Source of the DNA: Granulosicoccaceae bacterium
GTDB taxonomy: Bacteria; Pseudomonadota; Gammaproteobacteria; DAOVJZ01
NCBI GenBank assembly: GCA_030632035.1
Contig: DAOVJZ010000065.1
Coordinates: 1-7,778, forward strand
Length of the DNA: 7,778 bases
Direction of reading: 5' to 3'
Below the pieces are notes generated by a model, which worked only from the letters and a program-made list of their open reading frames with translations, was not told the DNA's origin and did not search any database. The position numbers and the translations under genes were made by a program. Shown here in pieces: positions 1 through 5,608 of this stretch. The number at the start of each line of letters is the position of its first letter. Position 1 is the stretch's first letter.

Positions 1-518
1 ACATCTTTTAAAATATTAAGGAAGGGATCGATGTGTGTTAAATCTTTAAACGGGAAACCAGTACCGAGTAATGCGTTTTCATATTTGTTAACTTTTGATA
101 CACGAATACGTCGATCATTCAGCAATGCACCGGAACCCCGTGTTGCAGTGAACAATTCTTCACTGACCGGGTTGTAAACTACGGCCTGTTCCAGCTTGCC
201 TTTGTGCTTGAGGGCGATGGAAACGGCAAATTGTGGAAAACCGTGCAGAAAATTGGTTGTGCCGTCGAGTGGGTCGATAATCCACTGGTATTCATCACTA
301 CCGGACAGCCCGCTTTCTTCGGCCAGAAAGCCATGATCCGGGTAGGCCTTGCGGATAGTCTCGATGATTTCCTGTTCGGCCTGCCGATCCACTTCAGTGA
401 CGAAATCACGGCTGGATTTGGTCTCGATGGTCAGGGTATCCAGACGATCCAGCGAACGCATGATAATGGTACCGGCGCTACGGGCGGCTCGTATGGCAAT
501 GTTGAGCATGGGATGCAT
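1..518 (-). CDS. suhB: SuhB, inositol-1-monophosphatase family protein (C-terminus beyond window)
   Basis: Magnesium-dependent inositol monophosphatase family enzyme. In E. coli SuhB also joins the NusA-containing antitermination complex on rRNA operons (family knowledge). Reading the minus strand from the ATG at 518 gives 172 codons beginning MHPMLNIAIRAARSAG, as in E. coli SuhB, which supports this start. Visible active-site parts are T41/D44 in DFVTEVD, E67-E68 in AEESG, and the family signature IIDPLDGTTNFLHG with metal ligands D82 and D85. The family is about 267 residues long, so roughly the last 95 residues, including the second family signature, lie outside the window. The gene is divergent from trmJ, as in Pseudomonas. 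No strong Shine-Dalgarno sequence precedes the ATG. The family call is very safe; whether the rRNA role holds here is inference. Confidence 0.96.
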   Translation of the reverse strand, partial: MHPMLNIAIRAARSAGTIIMRSLDRLDTLTIETKSSRDFVTEVDRQAEQEIIETIRKAYPDHGFLAEESGLSGSDEYQWIIDPLDGTTNFLHGFPQFAVSIALKHKGKLEQAVVYNPVSEELFTATRGSGALLNDRRIRVSKVNKYENALLGTGFPFKDLTHIDPFLNILKD

Positions 519-553
519 GATAATAATGACTACGCGTGATTCGAGGAGGGCGT

Positions 554-582
554 AGGATACCAGATTACGGGGGAAATGATAA
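554..582 (-). promoter_or_regulatory. Candidate suhB promoter with extended -10
   Basis: On the minus strand TTATCA (577-582) is followed after 17 bp by TATCCT (554-559), preceded by TGG to give an extended -10 (TGGTATCCT, 554-562). Transcription would start near 547, leaving a leader of about 29 nt before the suhB ATG at 518. The spacing and the extended -10 are in its favour, but the -35 is poor, so this is a motif match only. For trmJ on the other strand the best pair I found is TTGTGT (590-595) with GTATCT (613-618). That would put the start almost on the trmJ ATG, so I do not list it. Confidence 0.4.
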
Positions 583-625
583 AGCCAACTTGTGTTTATA
601 GGGTGGATCTGAGTATCTTGTTCTG

Positions 626-1348
626 ATGTTTTCCAATATCCGCATTGTTCTCGTTGAAACCAGCCATCCCGGCAATATCGGTGGGGTGGCGCGCGCCATG
701 AAAAATATGTGTCTGGAGAATCTTTATCTGGTAAATCCGGTTAACTTTCCTAATAGTGAGGCAACATCGCGTGCATCGGGAGCAGATGATGTGCTGGGCA
801 AGGCTATCGTGTGTCAGTCGCTGGATGAAGCATTGCAGGAATGTAATCTGGTACTGGGAGCTAGCGCCCGTAGTCAACGATATATTAGTTGGCCGCAAGT
901 AGACTCACGTCAATGTGGTGAACTGGTAGCCAGTAATGTGCATAAAGAGCAGGTGGCAATTGTCTTTGGCCGCGAGAATTCGGGCTTGAGTAATGAAGAG
1001 CTCGAGCGTTGCCATTATTTGGTCAACATCCCGTGTAATCCAGAATTCAGTTCGTTGAATATTGCCGCAGCAGTACAGGTTATATGCAGTGAAATCTTTC
1101 AGACAGTACGGCAGGTTGATGAGATTGAAAAGGCTGATGAGGTTGAATATGCCACCGCATCGGATATGGACAGGTTTTATAGCCATCTGGAACAGACCTT
1201 GATCGAGGTTGAGTTTTTGAATTCGGCACATCCACACAAATTGATGCGGCGGTTGCGACGGCTATTTAACAGGGCGCGTCCGGACAAGAGGGAATTGAAT
1301 ACCTTGCGAGGTATTCTGACTGAGGTAAACAAAAAGACAAAAATCTGA
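626..1348 (+). CDS. trmJ: TrmJ, tRNA (cytidine/uridine-32) 2'-O-methyltransferase
   Basis: SAM-dependent SPOUT-family enzyme that methylates the ribose 2'-OH at position 32 of the tRNA anticodon loop. The 240-residue protein begins MFSNIRIVLVETSHPGNIGG, parallel to E. coli TrmJ. Motif 1 is SHPGNIGGVARAMKNM (13-28). The SAM-knot motifs are VFGRENSGLSNEEL (113-126) and IPCNPEFSSLNIAAAVQV (135-152), containing the conserved NPE-SSLN core. Residues after about 160 form the charged helical C-terminal extension typical of TrmJ. R23 and R116 are conserved basic residues in the catalytic and substrate-binding region. The ATG at 626 is chosen by homology because no clear Shine-Dalgarno sequence precedes it. 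The stop codon overlaps the first bases of the inverted-repeat element at 1347-1434. Other SPOUT methyltransferases (TrmL, TrmH) fit less well because of the N-terminal motif and the length. Confidence 0.95.
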   Translation: MFSNIRIVLVETSHPGNIGGVARAMKNMCLENLYLVNPVNFPNSEATSRASGADDVLGKAIVCQSLDEALQECNLVLGASARSQRYISWPQVDSRQCGELVASNVHKEQVAIVFGRENSGLSNEELERCHYLVNIPCNPEFSSLNIAAAVQVICSEIFQTVRQVDEIEKADEVEYATASDMDRFYSHLEQTLIEVEFLNSAHPHKLMRRLRRLFNRARPDKRELNTLRGILTEVNKKTKI

Positions 1349-1434
1349 ACTGCCAAGGCGCCAAGAAAATATTTTTTCTGGTACTTTAGGCGTACTCAAT
1401 ATACCAGCATAAATTCTTGGCATCTTGGCGGTTC
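1347..1434. repeat. Nested imperfect inverted repeat (REP/MITE-like) after trmJ
   Basis: The left arm 1347-1368 and the right arm 1413-1434 are inverted copies matching at 18 of 22 positions. Each arm contains the hexamer GCCAAG twice at 8-bp period (CTTGGC twice when the right arm is read on the plus strand). A second inverted pair sits inside the first: CTGGTA (1378-1383) and TACCAG (1402-1407). The DNA between the arms is AT-rich and holds a run of six T (1372-1377). The left arm begins inside the trmJ stop codon. The arms could fold into a long stem in RNA or a cruciform in DNA. A simple intrinsic terminator is unlikely because no T-run follows the closing arm. I recall GCCAAG-rich intergenic repeats from other bacterial genomes, but that is memory, not a search. 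The window holds no second copy. Confidence 0.7.
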
Positions 1435-1505
1435 AATCAGAGATTAAACAGAAAAGCAGCCCGGTTTGATGTATATTTGGTTCTGCTTCAACAGGAAATA
1501 CAGGC

Positions 1506-2324
1506 ATGTTTGAACGTTTAAGAGAAGATGTACAGTGCGTATTCGATCGTGATCCGGCAGCCCGGAATGCGTTTGAAGTGCTGACGACTTATCCTGGTTT
1601 ACATGCCTTGCTGATTCATCGCCTCAGTCATCGTATGTGGAATATGGGCTTGAAGTGGTTTGCACGCTGGTTTTCCACTATCGTACGCTGGTTTACCGGT
1701 ATTGAGATCCATCCCGGTGCTCGTATTGGTCGGCGTTTCTTTATTGATCACGGCATGGGTGTGGTGATCGGTGAAACTGCCGAGATTGGTGATGACTGCA
1801 CGCTGTATCATGGCGTTACACTGGGCGGCACAAGCTGGAACAAGGGCAAACGTCATCCGACATTGGGTAACGATGTCGTGGTGGGTGCCGGGGCCAAGGT
1901 GCTGGGGCCAATCAATATTGGTAATGATGTACGTATTGGTTCCAATGCTGTCGTGACCAAGGATGCGCCAGACGGCAGTACCGTTGTTGGTGTGCCGGGG
2001 CGGGTGGTTAGCGAGTCGGTAGGTGAACAGGACCGTCGTCGTCAGGCTATTGCCAAGAAACTGGGTTTCGATGCCTATGGCACCACTCAGGATATGCCCG
2101 ATCCGGTTGCACAGGCCATTAATCGCATGCTGGATCACCTGCATGTCATGGACGAGAAGATGGAAGTGATGTGTGATTCCCTGAAAAAACTAGGAATGGA
2201 AATCGGGGATATTAACTTGCCTGATCTGGGGCCGTGCGAACTACAGCCAGCCGGAAGCACAAAGAAAGGCGCTGAAAACCAATCAGATACGATCGAATCT
2301 GAGAACAAACCTCAAACTGATTAA
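1506..2324 (+). CDS. cysE: CysE, serine O-acetyltransferase (short type)
   Basis: Transfers acetyl from acetyl-CoA to L-serine, giving O-acetylserine, the precursor of cysteine. The 272-residue protein has a short N-terminal helical part (1-64, with the DPAARN and YPGLHAL-HR motifs) instead of the long N-terminal domain of E. coli CysE. A left-handed beta-helix of hexapeptide repeats follows (about 65-170). Active-site residues are E67 in IEIHP (Asp in E. coli; Glu is usual in short CysE proteins), D81-H82 in FIDHGMG (the catalytic His), and H117 in KGKRHP. VVGVPGRVV closes the helix. The C-terminal 100 residues contain DPVAQAINRMLDHLHVMDEKM, probably helical or coiled-coil, then a polar tail ending QTD. 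AGGA (1493-1496) is a Shine-Dalgarno candidate 9 nt before the ATG. No convincing terminator separates the gene from iscR. The location next to iscS fits a role in feeding cysteine to the desulfurase. Confidence 0.96.
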   Translation: MFERLREDVQCVFDRDPAARNAFEVLTTYPGLHALLIHRLSHRMWNMGLKWFARWFSTIVRWFTGIEIHPGARIGRRFFIDHGMGVVIGETAEIGDDCTLYHGVTLGGTSWNKGKRHPTLGNDVVVGAGAKVLGPINIGNDVRIGSNAVVTKDAPDGSTVVGVPGRVVSESVGEQDRRRQAIAKKLGFDAYGTTQDMPDPVAQAINRMLDHLHVMDEKMEVMCDSLKKLGMEIGDINLPDLGPCELQPAGSTKKGAENQSDTIESENKPQTD

Positions 2325-2347
2325 TTTCCTTATCGGGGTTAAGTGAG

Positions 2348-2364
2348 TATCGAGAAGGTCGATA
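2348..2364. repeat. Perfect 6-bp palindrome just upstream of the IscR boxes
   Basis: TATCGA (2348-2353) and TCGATA (2359-2364) are perfect inverted copies around the 5-nt spacer GAAGG. The element lies 3 bp before the first IscR box and overlaps a TATAAT (2363-2368). It might be a small regulator site or a weak hairpin at the end of cysE transcripts. No T-run follows, so a terminator is unlikely. A 6-bp palindrome can easily arise by chance. Confidence 0.25.
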
Positions 2365-2366
2365 TA

Positions 2367-2391
2367 ATACTTGACATAGATGCTTGGTTAT
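2367..2391 (+). promoter_or_regulatory. IscR type-1 operator, upstream box
   Basis: This 25-bp sequence starts ATACTTGACA and ends CTTGGTTAT. It matches the degenerate type-1 IscR consensus, as I remember it (ATASYYGACT, then RWWWYAGTC, then RRSTAT), at about 18 of 25 positions, with mismatches mainly in the centre. Type-1 sites are bound by [2Fe-2S]-IscR, which represses the isc operon when clusters are plentiful. The TTGACA inside the box (2371-2376) is a perfect -35 hexamer, so bound IscR would compete with RNA polymerase. Position directly upstream of iscR and the better second copy 28 bp downstream support the call. Confidence 0.75.
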
Positions 2392-2399
2392 AAGATACT
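2371..2399 (+). promoter_or_regulatory. Candidate isc operon promoter P1
   Basis: TTGACA (2371-2376), a perfect sigma-70 -35, is followed after 17 bp by GATACT (2394-2399), 4 of 6 matches to TATAAT. Transcription would start near 2406, giving an iscR leader of about 120 nt. The -35 lies inside the upstream IscR box and the -10 overlaps the downstream box, so IscR at either site would block it. A perfect TATAAT also lies at 2363-2368, but its best upstream -35 (TTAAGT, 2339-2344, 18-bp spacing) is poor. Confidence 0.5.
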
Positions 2400-2419
2400 T
2401 GACTAAATTACTTGGTTAT
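2395..2419 (+). promoter_or_regulatory. IscR type-1 operator, downstream box
   Basis: Starts ATACTTGACT and ends CTTGGTTAT, matching the remembered 25-bp type-1 IscR consensus at about 22 of 25 positions, better than the upstream box. Its start is 28 bp from the start of the upstream box. The outer segments ATACTTGAC and CTTGGTTAT are identical in both boxes while the centres differ, which is the pattern expected if selection acts on protein contacts. The box covers TTGACT (2399-2404), a possible -35, and overlaps the -10 candidate of the upstream promoter. Autoregulation by IscR is established for E. coli; here it is inferred from sequence. Confidence 0.85.
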
Positions 2420-2427
2420 GTGATTCT
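2399..2427 (+). promoter_or_regulatory. Candidate isc operon promoter P2
   Basis: TTGACT (2399-2404) is separated by 17 bp from GATTCT (2422-2427), a poor -10 with 3 of 6 matches. The -35 is inside the better IscR box. Transcription would start near 2434, leaving an iscR leader of about 90 nt. Because the two boxes are near-copies, the two promoter candidates are also near-copies and only one may be active. I see no riboswitch or clear terminator in the leader (2435-2525). Confidence 0.35.
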
Positions 2428-2512
2428 ATATGAGGAGTGGGGTTATTCACCCAGAACACGCTTGAAGTATACCATAGCCGACCAGGCAATAATTAACCTA
2501 TTTGATATATAC

Positions 2513-2517
2513 AAAGG
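2513..2517 (+). promoter_or_regulatory. iscR ribosome binding site, fixes the start
   Basis: AAAGG ends 8 nt before the ATG at 2526. An in-frame ATG at 2502 would add eight residues (MIYTKVIA) that have no counterpart in IscR, and it lacks a binding site of its own. The start at 2526 gives MRLTTKGRYAVTAMLD, the family N-terminus. Confidence 0.7.
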
Positions 2518-2525
2518 TAATCGCG

Positions 2526-3014
2526 ATGAGACTGACTACAAAAGGCCGTTATGCTGTAACTGCAATGCTTGATTTGGCTATCCATTATGGACAGGGTCCG
2601 ATCACACTGGCAGACATTTCACAACGTCAGGGTATTTCACTTTCTTACCTTGAGCAGTTGTTTTCTCGCTTACGTAAGCAAGGGTTGGTTGATAGTGCAC
2701 GTGGACCAGGTGGAGGTTATCGTCTGAGTCGTGAAGCAGCAGCAATTTCTATTGTTGAAGTAATTAATGCAGTTGATGAAAAGGTAGACGTGACAAAGTG
2801 TGCTGGTGAAGGTAATTGCCATGACAATGATCGTTGCCTGACTCACGAACTGTGGATGGATCTGAGTTCACAGATTCATGATTTTCTGGGTGGGATTACA
2901 TTAGGCGATCTGGTGAAACGCCGCGATGTTCAGGAAATTGCTGAACGTCAGGATAACAAACACGCAGCAAGTAATGGAACAAGTTCTTCGGGATCAGAAA
3001 AAGTGGTTGCATAA
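2526..3014 (+). CDS. iscR: IscR, [2Fe-2S]-sensing Rrf2-family repressor of the isc operon
   Basis: Transcription factor that senses iron-sulfur cluster supply. The [2Fe-2S] form represses isc; in E. coli the cluster-free form also controls other promoters such as suf. The 162-residue protein equals E. coli IscR in length. The winged helix-turn-helix covers about 1-80 with recognition helix ISLSYLEQLFSRLRK (37-51) and wing RGPGGGYRL (59-67). Cluster ligands C92, C98, C104 and H107 are all present in the E. coli arrangement (C-x5-C-x5-C-x2-H), so it should bind a cluster. E43, which matters for telling type-1 from type-2 sites in E. coli, is conserved. The tail after about 145 is Ser/Asn-rich and probably disordered. 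First gene of the operon, 43 nt before iscS, with two probable IscR boxes upstream. Confidence 0.98.
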   Translation: MRLTTKGRYAVTAMLDLAIHYGQGPITLADISQRQGISLSYLEQLFSRLRKQGLVDSARGPGGGYRLSREAAAISIVEVINAVDEKVDVTKCAGEGNCHDNDRCLTHELWMDLSSQIHDFLGGITLGDLVKRRDVQEIAERQDNKHAASNGTSSSGSEKVVA

Positions 3015-3057
3015 GTTTTGTGAGGAAGCACCAAGAACTATTTAACGGAGAACCCGA

Positions 3058-4272
3058 ATGAAGTTACCAATTTATCTTGATTATTCTGCTACTACTCCAA
3101 TTGATCCACGAGTAGCAGAAAAGATGATTCAATGTATGACACCGGATGGCAATTTTGGTAATCCGGCATCACGTTCTCATGCCTTTGGCTGGCATGCAGA
3201 AGAAGCAGTAGAAGAAGCACGCAAGAATGTGGCGGCACTGGTAAATTGTGATCCACGCGAAATTGTCTGGACTTCAGGTGCAACCGAATCTGACAACCTT
3301 GCTATCAAAGGTGCGGCACAGTTCTACCAGAAGAAGGGCAAGCACATAATCACCTGCAAGACTGAACACAAGGCGGTACTGGACACCTGCCGTCAGTTGG
3401 AACGGGATGGTTTTGAAGTGACCTATCTCGCACCTGAAACGAATGGCTTGATTGATCTGAAAAAGCTGGAAGCAGCAATCCGTGATGACACGATTCTGAT
3501 TTCTATCATGCATGTCAATAATGAAATCGGCGTGATTCAGGATATTGAAGCCATTGGTGAAATGACCCGCCCACGCAAAATTATTTTCCATGTTGATGCA
3601 GCGCAAAGTGCGGGTAAGGTAGCGATTGATTTGCAAAAGGCAAAAGTGGATCTGATGTCATTTTCCGCACACAAGATTTATGGGCCAAAAGGTATGGGTG
3701 CATTATTCGTACGTCGCAAACCTCGTATTCGTCTGGAAGCGCAAATGCATGGTGGTGGTCATGAACGTGGCATGCGTTCCGGTACACTGGCAACACATCA
3801 GATTGTCGGTATGGGTGAAGCATTCCGTATTGCCAAAGAAGAGATGGCGACAGAAAATGAGCGTTTTCGTGCCTTGCGTGATCGACTGCTGAATGGTTTT
3901 AAGGACATGGAAGAGGTCTATATTAATGGCGATATGGAGCACCGTATCACGGGGAATCTGAATATCAGTTTTAATTATGTAGAAGGTGAATCATTGTTGA
4001 TGGCATTGAAGGATTTGGCGATTTCGTCTGGTTCAGCCTGTACATCAGCCAGTCTGGAGCCTTCTTATGTATTACGTGCGTTAGGTCGAGATGATGAACT
4101 GGCACACAGCTCACTGCGTTTTACAATCGGTCGTTTTACGACGGAAGAAGAGATTGATTATACTATTGAGCAAGTAAGAAAAAATGTTGATAAATTAAGA
4201 GAGTTGTCGCCTTTGTGGGATATGTACAAAGATGGTATTGATCTCAAGAGTATTCAATGGGCCGCTCACTAG
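3058..4272 (+). CDS. iscS: IscS, PLP-dependent cysteine desulfurase
   Basis: Converts L-cysteine to alanine and carries the sulfur as a persulfide for IscU; in E. coli it also supplies tRNA thiolation and other pathways. At 404 residues it is colinear with E. coli IscS from MKLPIYLDYSATTPIDPRVAEKM to the C-terminus. H104 (in KTEHKAV) stacks on PLP, and K206 in SFSAHKIYGPKG forms the Schiff base. C328 in SSGSACTSASLEPSYVL is the mobile catalytic cysteine. The long flexible loop around C328 marks a group I desulfurase (IscS/NifS type), not SufS. The C-terminal SPLWDMYKDGIDLKSIQWAAH matches the region that contacts IscU. GGAG (3047-3050) lies 7 nt before the ATG, the best ribosome binding site in the operon. 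No damaged residue seen. Confidence 0.98.
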   Translation: MKLPIYLDYSATTPIDPRVAEKMIQCMTPDGNFGNPASRSHAFGWHAEEAVEEARKNVAALVNCDPREIVWTSGATESDNLAIKGAAQFYQKKGKHIITCKTEHKAVLDTCRQLERDGFEVTYLAPETNGLIDLKKLEAAIRDDTILISIMHVNNEIGVIQDIEAIGEMTRPRKIIFHVDAAQSAGKVAIDLQKAKVDLMSFSAHKIYGPKGMGALFVRRKPRIRLEAQMHGGGHERGMRSGTLATHQIVGMGEAFRIAKEEMATENERFRALRDRLLNGFKDMEEVYINGDMEHRITGNLNISFNYVEGESLLMALKDLAISSGSACTSASLEPSYVLRALGRDDELAHSSLRFTIGRFTTEEEIDYTIEQVRKNVDKLRELSPLWDMYKDGIDLKSIQWAAH

Positions 4273-4294
4273 AGTTTTAATGAGGTAAAGAAAA

Positions 4295-4675
4295 ATGGCA
4301 TACAGTGAAAAAGTGCTGGAACATTACGAAAATCCACGCAATGTAGGAACAATGGATAAAGATGATAACCATGTTGGTACTGGCATGGTGGGTGCACCGG
4401 CCTGTGGTGACGTGATGAAATTACAGATCAAGGTGAATGATGATGGTGTGATTGAAGATGCCAAGTTTAAAACCTATGGCTGTGGTTCGGCGATTGCATC
4501 CAGTTCATTGCTGACTGAATGGGTTAAAGGCAAGACACTGGAAGAAGCTGGTCAAATCAAGAATACCGAGATTGCTGAAGAACTGGCTTTGCCACCGGTT
4601 AAGATTCACTGTTCTGTTTTGGCTGAAGATGCCATCAAGGCAGCGATTGACGATTACCAGACTAAAAAGAAATAG
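4295..4675 (+). CDS. iscU: IscU, iron-sulfur cluster assembly scaffold
   Basis: Scaffold on which the [2Fe-2S] cluster is built from IscS sulfur and iron before transfer to carriers. The 126-residue protein is two residues shorter than E. coli IscU and colinear with it. All assembly residues are present: C37 and D39 in GAPACGDVMK, C63 in TYGCGSAIASSS, and H105-C106 in KIHCSVLAEDA. The HscA recognition motif LPPVK lies at 99-103, matching the presence of hscA and hscB downstream. The N-terminus MAYSEKVLEHYENPRNVG fits the family. GAGG (4282-4285) is 9 nt before the ATG, and the gap to iscS is 22 nt. It is a stand-alone IscU with no NifU-type C-terminal domain. Confidence 0.98.
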   Translation: MAYSEKVLEHYENPRNVGTMDKDDNHVGTGMVGAPACGDVMKLQIKVNDDGVIEDAKFKTYGCGSAIASSSLLTEWVKGKTLEEAGQIKNTEIAEELALPPVKIHCSVLAEDAIKAAIDDYQTKKK

Positions 4676-4726
4676 GGAGACGACGACTCAGCGGCATAAA
4701 CCGTTTTATCGTGAAATTAAAATCCT
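4676..4726 (+). other. iscU-iscA intercistronic gap without a clear ribosome binding site
   Basis: At 51 nt this is the largest gap inside the operon. The only purine-rich Shine-Dalgarno-like stretch (GGGAGA, 4675-4680) is about 46 nt before the iscA ATG, too far to serve it. The 20 nt directly before the ATG are AT-rich. A weak hairpin is possible: ATAAA (4696-4700) with TTTAT (4705-4709), loop CCGT. I see no promoter or terminator. Confidence 0.5.
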
Positions 4727-5050
4727 ATGGGTATTACATTAACAGATGTTGCTGCTGAACGCGTAAACCAGTTCCTGGAAAATCGCGGCAAGGGTGTTGG
4801 CTTGCGTTTAGGTGTCAAGACAACGGGTTGTTCCGGCATGGCTTATGTCATCGAATTTGTCGATGAAATTGCATCAGAAGATAGCGTATTTGAAGACAAG
4901 GGAGTCAAGGTTATCGTGGATCCCAAGAGTCTGGTTTATATCGATGGTACCGAACTTGATTACACCCGCGAAGGTTTAAATGAAGGGTTCAAATTTAACA
5001 ACCCTAACGTCAAGGATTCTTGCGGTTGTGGCGAAAGCTTTACTGTCTGA
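4727..5050 (+). CDS. iscA: IscA, A-type iron-sulfur carrier
   Basis: A-type carrier that takes clusters from IscU and delivers them to target apoproteins, in E. coli important for [4Fe-4S] enzymes in air. The 107-residue protein is the same length as E. coli IscA. The three ligand cysteines are present: C35 in TTGCSGMAYV, and C99 and C101 in the C-terminal DSCGCGESF. The LRLGVKTTGCSG core and GLNEGFKFNNPNVKDSCGCG near the C-terminus separate IscA from ErpA and SufA. The ATG at 4727 is set by homology (MGITLTDVAAERV); no good Shine-Dalgarno sequence precedes it. The gap to hscB is 16 nt. Confidence 0.97.
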   Translation: MGITLTDVAAERVNQFLENRGKGVGLRLGVKTTGCSGMAYVIEFVDEIASEDSVFEDKGVKVIVDPKSLVYIDGTELDYTREGLNEGFKFNNPNVKDSCGCGESFTV

Positions 5051-5066
5051 ATAGCGCGATACAGAC

Positions 5067-5606
5067 ATGGAGTCTACATTCAGCCAGAATTATTTTGAGC
5101 TTTTTGGTTTACCTGTCTCATTTGAAGTAGATTCAAACACTCTCTCTGAACACTATCGTGAATTGCAACGGGCATCACACCCGGACAAGTTTGCAAATGC
5201 GACTGATCAGGAACGTCGTCTTGCTGTACAACAGGCGGCACAAATCAACGAAGCCTTTCGGGTGTTAAAGAGTCCACTGGAGCGCGGTAAATATTTGCTG
5301 AGTTTACAGGGCATCAATCTGGATGAAGAAACGGACACCAGTATGGATCCACAATTTCTAATGCAACAAATGGAACTGCGTGAATCATTGGAAGAAGTAC
5401 TTGATGCAAAAGACCCATTGGGTAAACTGGCAAGTCTGCTACAAGAGATTGAAAAGAGTATGAATGATATGATCGCTGAGCTTTCTGTGCTGTTTGCCAA
5501 GGCAAATGATGAAGCATACAAGCAAGCTCGTGATACGTTACGAAAAATGCAATTCATGCATAAACTTAGAGACGAAGTTGAAGAGATTGAAGAAGATTTA
5601 ATCTAG
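5067..5606 (+). CDS. hscB: HscB, J-domain co-chaperone for IscU
   Basis: Type III J-protein that brings IscU to the Hsp70 HscA and stimulates its ATPase, promoting cluster release. The 179-residue protein has an N-terminal J-domain (about 8-80) with the HPD triad at 38-40 in ASHPDKFANA. A C-terminal helical bundle (about 90-179) carries FLMQQMELRESLEEVL, which corresponds to the IscU-binding face of E. coli HscB (FLMEQLELREEL). The N-terminus is several residues longer than in E. coli (MESTFSQNYFELFGLP against MDYFTLFGLP). The ATG at 5067 has no clear ribosome binding site, so the exact start is less certain than the gene. It ends 2 nt before hscA, suggesting translational coupling. Confidence 0.96.
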   Translation: MESTFSQNYFELFGLPVSFEVDSNTLSEHYRELQRASHPDKFANATDQERRLAVQQAAQINEAFRVLKSPLERGKYLLSLQGINLDEETDTSMDPQFLMQQMELRESLEEVLDAKDPLGKLASLLQEIEKSMNDMIAELSVLFAKANDEAYKQARDTLRKMQFMHKLRDEVEEIEEDLI

Positions 5607-5608
5607 TT

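Noticed and set aside
204..539. 111-codon plus-strand open frame
   Set aside because: It is antisense to suhB, whose minus-strand product is clearly recognisable.
1347..1434. Intrinsic terminator for trmJ
   Set aside because: The T-run lies inside the loop after the left arm, not after the closing arm, and the loop of about 44 nt is too long for a typical terminator.
1453..1488. AAGCAG/CTGCTT inverted pair before cysE
   Set aside because: The 6-bp arms around a 24-nt loop are no more than expected by chance, and I found no promoter of good quality with them.
1599..2144. 181-codon minus-strand open frame
   Set aside because: It is the antisense shadow of cysE; the composition is unlike a real protein and no motifs are visible.
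2430..2465. Possible 11-codon leader peptide (MRSGVIHPEHA) before iscR
   Set aside because: It has no ribosome binding site, would start at or before the likely transcript 5' end of P2, has no run of regulatory codons and no attenuator follows.
2384..2572. 62-codon open frame upstream of and overlapping iscR
   Set aside because: It overlaps the start of iscR in another frame, runs through the operator and promoter candidates, and its product resembles nothing I know.
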